Origin: Verrucomicrobiota bacterium
GTDB lineage: Bacteria; Verrucomicrobiota; Verrucomicrobiia; Opitutales; Opitutaceae
Length of the DNA: 29,528 nucleotides
Assembly: GCA_023391285.1 (NCBI GenBank)
Contig: JAEWBF010000065.1
Span: forward strand, 1 to 29,528
Direction of reading: 5' to 3'
In this document: positions 23,259 to 29,528 of the stretch, one piece after another
Position numbering within the stretch: the first letter of the stretch is position 1
Layout: every line of letters begins with the position of its first letter
The notes under the pieces: generated by a model
Database searches by the model: none
Seen by the model: the letters and a program-made list of their open reading frames with translations, nothing else
What the model was told of the DNA's origin: nothing
Translations under genes and position numbers: made by a program

Positions 23259-24593
23259 TCAGCCGTGCAGATACGTGTTCAGCAGGTTCTCGAGATACTC
23301 CTGCCGGCCCGAACGCGGCTTCGGTTCGCCCAGCTTCGTCAGGACGAGCTTGTTCAACTCCTTGAAACCAATGCGGCCCTTCTCGATCTCGCGGCCGTAG
23401 TCCGAGTCGAAGCTCGAATAACGCTGCGCCACGAACTGCTCGAACTTGCCGTCGGCCAGAATACGGCGCGCGATCTTGAACGCCAAGGCATACGCATCCA
23501 TGCCGCCGATGTGCGCGTGGAAGAGGTCTTCGAGATCGATCGACTGACGGCGCACCTTCGCATCGAAGTTGAAGCCGCCCGAGCCGAGACCGCCCGCCTT
23601 GAGGATCGAGACCATCGCGAGCGTGAGCTCTTTGACGTCGGTGTTGAACTGGTCCGTGTCCCAGCCGAGCAGCAGGTCGCCCGTGTTCGCATCGATCGAA
23701 CCGAGCATGCCTTGCGAGGCCGCGACTTCGATTTCGTGCGAGAACGTATGCCCCGCGAGCGTCGCGTGGTTCGTCTCGATGTTGAACTTGAAAAACTTCT
23801 CGAGGCCGTAGGTGCGGAGAAACGCGATGCCGCTCGCCACGTCGAAGTCGTATTGGTGCTTCGTCGGCTCCTTAGGCTTCGGCTCGATCAGGAACTGCCC
23901 CTTGAAACCAATCTGCTTCGCGTAGTCGACCGCCATGCGGAGGAACGCCGCCAAGTGATCCTGCTCACGCTTCAGGTTCGTGTTGAGCAGCGTCTCGTAA
24001 CCTTCGCGGCCACCCCAGAACACGTAGTTTTCACCACCGAGTTCCTTCGTCACGTCCATCGCCTTCTTCACCTGCGCCGCCGCATAGGCGAACACATGTG
24101 CGTCCGGGTTCGTCGACGCGCCCGACATGTAGCGCGGATTGCTGAAGAGATTCGCGGTGCCCCACAGGAGCTTCACGCCGGTCGCCTTCTGCAGGTTCTT
24201 CGCATGCGCGACCACGCGATCGAGGATCTTGTTCGACTCCGCCAGCGAACGGCCTTCCGGCGCGATGTCGCGATCGTGAAAACACCAGAACGGCGAACGC
24301 ACCTTCTGGAAAAACTCGAAACCGGCATCGAGGCGCGCCAACGCGATCGAGACGGCATCCTTCCCTTTTTCCCACGGGCGATTCTGTTGCAGCGTGCCGC
24401 CGCCAAAGATGTCGCGGCCGTCGCTCGCGAACGTGTGCCAGTAAGCGACGGAGAAGCGCATGTGCTCTTCCATCGTCTTGCCGTCGACGACCTCCTCGGG
24501 GTTGTAGTGGCGGAAGGCGAGCGCGTTGGTCGTCTTCGTGCCTTCGTAGGCGATCGGGCGAATGCGGGGGAAGTGCAATCGGGCTTTCTTCAT
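23259..24593 (-). CDS. xylA: Xylose isomerase
   Basis: This 444-residue cytoplasmic enzyme interconverts D-xylose and D-xylulose (and glucose/fructose), needing two divalent metal ions. The sequence follows the longer class II family. FGGGTLQQNRPWEKG is near the N terminus. The catalytic histidine is in PFWCFHDRDIAPEG (H106, D109). VFWGGREGYETLLNTNLKRE follows, then the metal ligands in LIEPKPKEPTKHQYDFD and FNIETNHATLAGHTF. GSIDANTGDLLLGWDTDQFNTD and GGFNFDAKVRR come after. The length is normal. No xylulokinase or regulator is adjacent; the gene stands alone with its own strong terminator. Its codons are more C-ending than those of neighbouring minus-strand genes, as expected for higher expression. 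Confidence 0.97.
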   Translation of the reverse strand: MKKARLHFPRIRPIAYEGTKTTNALAFRHYNPEEVVDGKTMEEHMRFSVAYWHTFASDGRDIFGGGTLQQNRPWEKGKDAVSIALARLDAGFEFFQKVRSPFWCFHDRDIAPEGRSLAESNKILDRVVAHAKNLQKATGVKLLWGTANLFSNPRYMSGASTNPDAHVFAYAAAQVKKAMDVTKELGGENYVFWGGREGYETLLNTNLKREQDHLAAFLRMAVDYAKQIGFKGQFLIEPKPKEPTKHQYDFDVASGIAFLRTYGLEKFFKFNIETNHATLAGHTFSHEIEVAASQGMLGSIDANTGDLLLGWDTDQFNTDVKELTLAMVSILKAGGLGSGGFNFDAKVRRQSIDLEDLFHAHIGGMDAYALAFKIARRILADGKFEQFVAQRYSSFDSDYGREIEKGRIGFKELNKLVLTKLGEPKPRSGRQEYLENLLNTYLHG

Positions 24594-24799
24594 GGGCTTC
24601 TTTGTTAAAAAGACGGTCCAGCAAAGCCGGGGGGTCCGGAATGGAAAGGGAAATAACGGTCACACGTTCGCGCAGTCCCCGCTTCCCGACCCCAAATCCC
24701 TCCACCCCCGGCAGCTTACATGCACCGCCGCGCCATCGCGGAGCACAGCCCGCGCGACCCGTCGGCGGCCGTTTCGTCCATCCTCCCGCTCCGAAAGCG
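24594..24799. other. Intergenic region upstream of xylA
   Basis: The xylA promoter should lie here, but no box pair is convincing. An AAAGAA run seven bases before the ATG may serve as a poor ribosome-binding site. No hairpin with a T-run follows the lipoprotein gene, so read-through into xylA is possible. Confidence 0.4.
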
Positions 24800-25375
24800 T
24801 TACCGCTCCGCCACCCCCAACGCCTTCCGCATCGATGCCTTCATCCACGCCGGAACCGAAATCGCCTGGTGCAACACCACCTTCCGTCCATCCGCTTTCG
24901 TGATCTCGAAACGAAACACGCGAAACGTATCTCCCACATACGTCGTCCAGTGGATCTCAGGCGCCCCCGCCTTCAACATCTTCGGCACGTTCCGCCACCG
25001 TCCGGCTTCATCGAGCTTCGGCTCGTTGTCCTCCAACACCAGGATCGGCTTCTCATCCGACACGTCCTCGATCCGCACTTTCGTCGGCGGCACTCCCGTC
25101 TCATCCGCGAAGCCAAACGCGTAAAACACTTCCTGCTTCTCCGTGTCTCCCGCCGGCAAAAGCCCCGCCGCCCAAATCGAAATCCCGTCCTTGCTCGCCC
25201 ACTTCGGCTGACCGCGCTCCAGCGGAAAACTCAACCGCTCTCCATACGCCGTCGTTTTCATGTAGGTGTATTCGCCTGACGCGCAGCCGGCGAGCATCGC
25301 GACCGCCGCCATCGCCAACGCCAAAACACCTCCGCGCCCACCGAGAAAACGACCGACAAAAACGACTGGTTTCAT
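24800..25375 (-). CDS. Predicted lipoprotein of unknown function
   Basis: This 191-residue protein has a bacterial lipoprotein signal: a basic start, the hydrophobic run VLALAMAAVAMLAG (17-30) and the lipobox LAGC with the modified cysteine at 31, followed by ASG. The mature part is about 160 residues, mostly polar beta-type sequence (GISIWAAGLLPAGDTEKQEVFYAFGF, IHWTTYVGDTFRVFRFEI). No family is recognised. The residues after Cys (Ala-Ser) do not include the Asp that signals inner-membrane retention, so outer-membrane sorting is plausible. It lies between mobA and xylA with gaps of 102 and 206 nt, and no functional link to either is evident. Confidence 0.75.
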   Translation of the reverse strand: MKPVVFVGRFLGGRGGVLALAMAAVAMLAGCASGEYTYMKTTAYGERLSFPLERGQPKWASKDGISIWAAGLLPAGDTEKQEVFYAFGFADETGVPPTKVRIEDVSDEKPILVLEDNEPKLDEAGRWRNVPKMLKAGAPEIHWTTYVGDTFRVFRFEITKADGRKVVLHQAISVPAWMKASMRKALGVAER

Positions 25376-25477
25376 ACGCGTATCGAAAGAAAAACCCGAC
25401 CGGAATGGCCGGACACATCGCCACCATTTCGCGCCACCAACGGCATCGTCAAGGCTCGCGTCGTTGAAACACCGCCA

Positions 25478-26107
25478 TCACTTCGCGTCGCCGCCCTCGC
25501 GCCAATCCTCCGGCGTGTTGAAGTTTCTCCAACGCGCGCGCTCCGACTCCGCCACGCGCACCAACCGCATCCGCCGCCCTCGCGCCAACGCCGTCACGAG
25601 TTCCTGCATCGATCGCCGGCCTTCCTTCAGTCGGCGCGACACCACGCTCAGCGCCTCGCGCGGATAAATCGCCGCGAGCGGTTCCGTTCCGCTCGCATGC
25701 CGCACAACCGCCCCACACCCCGGCGCACAAAACCGCCGCAGCCGACGAAACCACTCCGCATCGATCCCGGGCATATCCACCGCCAGCACCGCCACCCACC
25801 GTCCACTCGCCGCGCCCAACGCCGCCTCCAAACCCGCCAACGGTCCCGCATTTTCCCAACCATCCCACACCTGCGGCACCGCGCGGTTCAACCGCCGCTG
25901 CCCTTTGCGCCGCACCACAACCACCGTTTCCACTCCCGCCGCGCGCAACACCTCCATTTGCCTCCGCCACATCGGCTCCCCCGCCATCCGCAGCATCGCC
26001 TTGTCGCGCCCCATCCGCCGCGACTCCCCACCCGCCAACACCGCACCGCTCCACCCCTGCCATCGCGCCCCATCGACCGCGCTGGAATCTTCCCTTGCCT
26101 TCCGCAC
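25478..26107 (-). CDS. mobA: Molybdenum cofactor guanylyltransferase MobA
   Basis: This 209-residue cytoplasmic enzyme attaches GMP to molybdopterin, giving the bis-MGD cofactor needed by the nitrate reductase encoded upstream. The signature AVLAGGESRRMGRDKAML is at about 22-39. ENAGPLAGLEAALG and the metal-binding VDMPGIDAEWF follow, and FNTPEDWRE ends the protein, as in most MobA proteins. The GTG at 26107 gives about 15 residues before the core. An ATG at 26188 would overlap the MOSC gene and add basic, repeat-encoded residues. The N-terminal region is encoded by a short-period repeat. Confidence 0.92.
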   Translation of the reverse strand: MRKAREDSSAVDGARWQGWSGAVLAGGESRRMGRDKAMLRMAGEPMWRRQMEVLRAAGVETVVVVRRKGQRRLNRAVPQVWDGWENAGPLAGLEAALGAASGRWVAVLAVDMPGIDAEWFRRLRRFCAPGCGAVVRHASGTEPLAAIYPREALSVVSRRLKEGRRSMQELVTALARGRRMRLVRVAESERARWRNFNTPEDWREGGDAK

Positions 26108-26110
26108 CGA

Positions 26111-26138
26111 CGCTTCGCGCCTCTTCGCGTTCTTCGCG
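26111..26138. repeat. Short-period CTTCGCG repeat upstream of mobA
   Basis: Three CTTCGCG units lie at 26113, 26123 and 26132, that is 10 and 9 nt apart. On the coding strand of mobA they read CGCGAAG. The array ends at the proposed mobA start and resembles the degenerate array at 10084-10120. Confidence 0.55.
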
Positions 26139-26171
26139 GTATCCACCGTATGCTTACGGCGTAGCCTCGCC

Positions 26172-26648
26172 TCACGCCGCCTTCGCATTGCGTTCCCGCC
26201 GCAGCCACCCACTCGTCAAAATCCGACAGCGCAATCCCCCCCGCCCTTTCAACCACGCCTCCGCCCCCGCCCCGAGCGCCCGATCCATCCAATAACACGG
26301 CCGGCATTCCTCCGTCCCCGCCAGCCGCACGCCTTGCAGCTCGAATTCTTTTCCCACCAGCGCATTCAACTCCGCCCCGCTCAACACGAGATTCCGCCGC
26401 AATGCCGCCGGACTCGCGCGCCCCAAACCCAACTCCTCACACAACCGCGCAAACACCTCCGCCGAAAACAACGTCACCTGCCCTTTGTAGTTTTCCTTGT
26501 ATCCAAAAAACCGATCCCCCCGCAAACCCGCCCCCGCCACACATTCGACTTCATCCACTTCAACCGTCGAATGAACCCCCGCCGGCTGACCGTGCCGCCC
26601 AAAGAAATTATGCCCCGGCGAAACGAAGATGTGCTCGATCGTCATCAT
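26172..26648 (-). CDS. MOSC domain protein
   Basis: This 158-residue cytoplasmic protein is a stand-alone MOSC domain (molybdenum cofactor sulfurase C-terminal), proposed to carry or handle sulfur or the molybdenum cofactor. Visible features are HGQPAGVHSTVEVDEVECVAGAGLRGDRFFGYK, RRNLVLSG near 84-91, GKEFELQGVRLAGTEECRPCYWMD with the conserved cysteine pair (C115, C118), and GGLRCRILTSG. The start overlaps the stop of the nitrate reductase gene (ATGA), so it is translated with it and probably serves cofactor delivery to that enzyme. mobA follows after about 64 nt. Confidence 0.9.
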   Translation of the reverse strand: MMTIEHIFVSPGHNFFGRHGQPAGVHSTVEVDEVECVAGAGLRGDRFFGYKENYKGQVTLFSAEVFARLCEELGLGRASPAALRRNLVLSGAELNALVGKEFELQGVRLAGTEECRPCYWMDRALGAGAEAWLKGRGGLRCRILTSGWLRRERNAKAA

Positions 26649-28879
26649 GACACCCGCTCCACCCGCACCGCCGCCGCCTTGTAGCTCGGCTGACGCGAAT
26701 GCGGATCAAACGCCGGAAACGTCAGCTTGTTCACATCGGGGAAGTGCATCGGCAGAAAGACCTGCCCAACTTGAACCGTCGGCGTCACAAAAGCGAGCGC
26801 CTCGCAGCTCCCTCGCCGCGAGCTCACGCGCACTCGCTCTCCCGGCGCCACCCGCAATCGCCCCGCGTCCCGCGGATTGATTTCCACATACAATTCCCGC
26901 GGCGCGAGTTTCCGCAGCACCGCGCTCTTGTCCGTGCGCGAGCCCGTATGCCACTGCGCCGACGACCCACGCCCCGTCAGCAACAACAGCGGATACTCCA
27001 CATCCGGCAGCTCCGGCATCGGCCGCGGTCGATCGAAGAAAAACCGCGCCCTCCCATCACCCGTGAAAAACCTCCCATCCTCAAACAACCGTCGATGCCT
27101 CCTTCTTCCGTCCTGCCCCTTGCCCCCTGCCTCCTCCTCCTCCTCCGCATCCGCGGCGGTCCACGGCCACTGAATCCCGCCCTCCGCCTCGATATGCCCA
27201 TAATCGCGAATCCCGGAAAAATCGCACGGCTGCCCGCGCGACAGCTCTTTCAAAATCTGAAACACCGCCGCCGGACTCCTCCACGCCCGAAACATCTCCC
27301 CGCAACCCCACGCCTCCGCCACGAGCTTGAAGATCGCGAAATCGCTCAACGCCTCCCCCGGCGCCCGCGACACTTTCTTCACCAGCCCCAGCCGCCGCTC
27401 GCTGTTGATCACCACACCGTCCTTCTCGCCCCAACCCGCCGCCGGTAAAACCAGATCCGCCATCCGCGCCGTCTCCGTCGTCGCATACATGTCCTGCACC
27501 ACCAGGAAATCCAGCTTCGCCCGCAACGCCGCAAACGTCCGCTGATTGATCCACGAATGCGCCGCATTCGTCGCAATCACCCACAGTCCGCGAATCTCCC
27601 CGCGACCGATCGCGTCCAATATCTGATCATACGCCAGCCCCGGCGCATCCGGAATCACCGCCGCCTCGATCCCCAAAATCTTCGCCACGTGCCCCCGATG
27701 CTCCGCCTTCCCGAAATCGTATCCGCCCATCAACGACGTCGCATTCCCAAACAATCGCGATCCCATCGCATTGCACTGCCCCGTGATTGAATTGGCGCCC
27801 GTCCCCGATCGACCGATGTTTCCCGTCATCAACGCCAGATTGATGATCGCCTGCGCCGTTCGCGTGGCTTCGTGACTCTGGTTCACGCCCATCGTCCACC
27901 AAAACGACACCCGCTCTTTCGTCGCCACGATCTCCACCAGCCGCTCGAACGTCTCCTTCGCCAAACCCGTCTCCGCCACCGTCCGCTCGAGCGTGAACTC
28001 CGCGACGAACGCTTCGAACTCCGCGAACCCGCTCGTGTGCGCCGCCACGAAATCCCGCTTCACCGCCCCGCGATCGATCAACGCCTTCGCCAACCCGTAA
28101 AGCAGCACCAGATCGCTCTTCGGCCGCAACGCCACATGCAGCGTCGCCGCCATCGCGGTCTCCGTCCGCCGCGGATCGATCACCACGATCTCCGGATTCC
28201 GCCGATTCCGCATTACCCGCTGCCACATGATCGGATGCGCGACGCACGGATTCGCCCCGACGAAGATCAACGCATCGCTGTCTTCGAAATCCTGATACGT
28301 AAACGGCGGCGCATCGAAGCCGAACGACTGCTTATACGCCACGTGCGACGTCGCCATGCACTGACGTGTATTCGAATCCACATGACGCATCCCCATCCCG
28401 AACTTCGCCAGCGCTCCGAGCAGCGCCATCTCCTCCGTCACGATCTGGCCCGTGCTCAAAAACGACACCGCCGCCCGCCCGTGCTTTTCCTGGATCCCCC
28501 GAAAATTCCGCACCATCGCCTCCAGCGCCACGCCCCACGACACCGGCTCGAGTTCCCCCGTCGCCCGATTGCGCAACAGCGGCGCCGTCGCCCGATCATT
28601 CGCCGCCAGCGGCGTCAACGCCTCCCAGCCTTTCGGACACGCCATCCCGAGGTTCACCGGATGCTCCGGATCCGCCGTCAGGTTGATCGCCTCGCCCGCT
28701 TCGTTGAGATGAATCTTCAGCCCGCAACCCGTGCTGCAAAACCCGCACACCGCCGTCGTCGTCGCCACCGGCTTCAATCGCGCCGGCACGCGCCCCAATC
28801 CAAACGCCCCCGGCCGCAACACCAGCTCGCTCGTCATCGGCCCCACGCGCGCCCGCAGCAGTTCATCGATCGTGCTCAC
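26645..28879 (-). CDS. nasA: Assimilatory-type nitrate reductase catalytic subunit (NasA/NarB-like molybdoenzyme)
   Basis: This 744-residue molybdoenzyme is predicted to reduce nitrate to nitrite. The N-terminal [4Fe-4S] site is CGFCSTGC plus a fourth cysteine in MACPKGW (C45, C48, C52, C81; K83 in the electron path). The molybdenum ligand is likely C174 in DSNTRQCM, as in the nitrate reductase branch, followed by VGANPCVAHP and IDPRRTETA. WWTMGVNQSHEATRTAQAI and NIGRSGTGANSITGQCNAMGS are further hallmarks, and the C-terminal molydopterin-binding domain ends the protein. There is no Tat signal, so it is cytoplasmic. The GTG at 28879 overlaps the anchor gene's stop (GTGA). A low-complexity insert (about 573-595) lies before RRLFEDGRFF. 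NarB-like enzymes use ferredoxin, but the neighbour suggests a membrane anchor. Confidence 0.88.
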   Translation of the reverse strand: MSTIDELLRARVGPMTSELVLRPGAFGLGRVPARLKPVATTTAVCGFCSTGCGLKIHLNEAGEAINLTADPEHPVNLGMACPKGWEALTPLAANDRATAPLLRNRATGELEPVSWGVALEAMVRNFRGIQEKHGRAAVSFLSTGQIVTEEMALLGALAKFGMGMRHVDSNTRQCMATSHVAYKQSFGFDAPPFTYQDFEDSDALIFVGANPCVAHPIMWQRVMRNRRNPEIVVIDPRRTETAMAATLHVALRPKSDLVLLYGLAKALIDRGAVKRDFVAAHTSGFAEFEAFVAEFTLERTVAETGLAKETFERLVEIVATKERVSFWWTMGVNQSHEATRTAQAIINLALMTGNIGRSGTGANSITGQCNAMGSRLFGNATSLMGGYDFGKAEHRGHVAKILGIEAAVIPDAPGLAYDQILDAIGRGEIRGLWVIATNAAHSWINQRTFAALRAKLDFLVVQDMYATTETARMADLVLPAAGWGEKDGVVINSERRLGLVKKVSRAPGEALSDFAIFKLVAEAWGCGEMFRAWRSPAAVFQILKELSRGQPCDFSGIRDYGHIEAEGGIQWPWTAADAEEEEEAGGKGQDGRRRHRRLFEDGRFFTGDGRARFFFDRPRPMPELPDVEYPLLLLTGRGSSAQWHTGSRTDKSAVLRKLAPRELYVEINPRDAGRLRVAPGERVRVSSRRGSCEALAFVTPTVQVGQVFLPMHFPDVNKLTFPAFDPHSRQPSYKAAAVRVERVS

Positions 28880-29528
28880 GCCGCCACCCCCGGCATCTTC
28901 GGCGCATCCACCGCCTTGAAAAACAAATATCGCTCGAGCCACTCGCCCACCGCCACGCCTCCCACCATCACCCACGCAATCCACTCCGGCGCCGCACCCG
29001 ACAGCGCCACCACCGGCAGCAACATTCCGCCCGAAAATCCCAACAGCAGCCGCAACGCGAACACCCGCCACAACGGTCCCTTCAACAATCGCGCCGACGC
29101 CACCAGCCCCACACCCGGCGCATCCTCGTCCACTTCATCGAGCGAACGCAGCACGCGCGCTTCGCACGCCAACTTCGCCAACATCCCCGTCGCCAACACC
29201 GCCAACGCTCCTTCCCGCGCCAACCCCAACGCCAACACCAGCGCCGCGCCCCCCACCAGCGCCGTCCCCAAAATCTTCACCATTCCGAATTGCGCCGCCC
29301 AAAACGCCCGCTGCGTATCCGCATACACCATCACCGAACACAGCAGCCCCGCCGCGCCCACCACCGCCGCCACGCTGTTCAATTCCGGCACCCACGCCGC
29401 CCCCACCCCCACCGGCACCCACGCCCCCAACACCATCGCCTCCCGACTCAACCAACTTTTCCTCCACCCCAAAAAAATCCGCCACGCCCGCCCCGGCTGC
29501 CCCAAATGCCCCACACTCACCCCCACCC
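28876..29528 (-). CDS. DmsC-like molybdoenzyme membrane anchor subunit (5' end outside window)
   Basis: At least 216 residues of an integral membrane protein are seen; the N-terminal part lies beyond the right edge. The visible sequence begins VSVGHLGQPGRAWRIFLGWRKSWLSREAMVLGAW, the signature of the DmsC family, which anchors DMSO reductase-type enzymes and draws electrons from quinol. About seven hydrophobic segments follow, near residues 30-48, 50-70, 82-103, 105-120, 150-175 and 180-200. The stop overlaps the GTG of the nitrate reductase gene. A DmsB-like iron-sulfur subunit would be expected further upstream, possibly fused, but is outside the window. It implies a membrane-bound reductase on the cytoplasmic side. 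Confidence 0.82.
   Translation of the reverse strand, partial: VGVSVGHLGQPGRAWRIFLGWRKSWLSREAMVLGAWVPVGVGAAWVPELNSVAAVVGAAGLLCSVMVYADTQRAFWAAQFGMVKILGTALVGGAALVLALGLAREGALAVLATGMLAKLACEARVLRSLDEVDEDAPGVGLVASARLLKGPLWRVFALRLLLGFSGGMLLPVVALSGAAPEWIAWVMVGGVAVGEWLERYLFFKAVDAPKMPGVAA

Noticed and set aside
21995..23365. 456-residue + strand frame opposite the GT4 gene
   Set aside because: An antisense shadow with Arg/His-rich composition that also crosses intergenic repeats and a terminator.
23265..24608. 447-residue + strand frame opposite xylA
   Set aside because: It mirrors xylA codons on the other strand and is Arg/Glu/Val-rich with no domain; xylA is certain.
1..29528. CRISPR arrays, prophage, integrases or insertion sequences
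   Set aside because: No regularly spaced direct repeats of CRISPR size and no transposase, integrase or phage protein motifs were seen on either strand.

Overview
The window looks like a chromosomal segment of a GC-rich Gram-negative bacterium, most plausibly of the Verrucomicrobiota (Opitutaceae-like). This placement is an inference. It rests on the overall gene style (a short geopilin-like pilin, a xylose isomerase beside Gfo/Idh/MocA and MFS sugar genes, FkbM and TIGR04325 surface-glycan genes), the GC-rich short intergenic repeats, and frequent GTG/TTG starts that overlap the preceding stop. No rRNA, integrase, IS transposase or CRISPR array is visible.

Positions 1-18300 are dominated by surface polysaccharide and glycosylation genes. 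They comprise a polyprenyl-phosphate sugar-1-phosphate transferase with a coupled membrane protein (88-3017), a HAD phosphatase/phosphoribosyltransferase pair (2972-4232, minus), a GT2 glycosyltransferase (4374-5123), and a tightly coupled five-gene minus-strand operon (9980 to 5158: flippase, FkbM methyltransferase, EDD-motif glycosyltransferase, TIGR04325 methyltransferase, DxD glycosyltransferase). These are followed by two coupled GT2 polyprenyl-phosphate sugar synthases (10205-11844), a SAM methyltransferase (12674-11928), a GT-C enzyme coupled to an O-antigen ligase/polymerase (12723-16357), and a second GT-C protein (18292-16388) directly downstream of a type IV pilin gene (18713-18354). 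A lipid-linked glycan is presumably initiated, extended, flipped and ligated here. The two GT2 synthases could supply polyprenyl-phosphate sugars to the GT-C enzymes.

Positions 18900-20160 hold housekeeping genes: rsfS and nadD (overlapping, minus) and a divergent tRNA-Leu(UAA) with a recognisable promoter and a terminator-like hairpin. Positions 20425-24593 carry sugar genes on the minus strand: xylA with a strong terminator, a GT4 glycosyltransferase, a decayed 3' fragment of an MFS transporter, and a Gfo/Idh/MocA oxidoreductase.

Positions 24800-29528 carry a lipoprotein and, reading leftward from the right edge, a molybdoenzyme cluster: a DmsC-like membrane anchor (cut by the window edge), an assimilatory-type nitrate reductase, a MOSC protein and MobA. 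The joining of a NasA/NarB-type catalytic subunit to a DmsC-type quinol anchor is one of the more interesting arrangements here. The others are the pilin/GT-C pair, a 25-nt palindrome inside the sugar-transferase coding sequence, and a dispersed hairpin element whose copies show compensatory stem changes.
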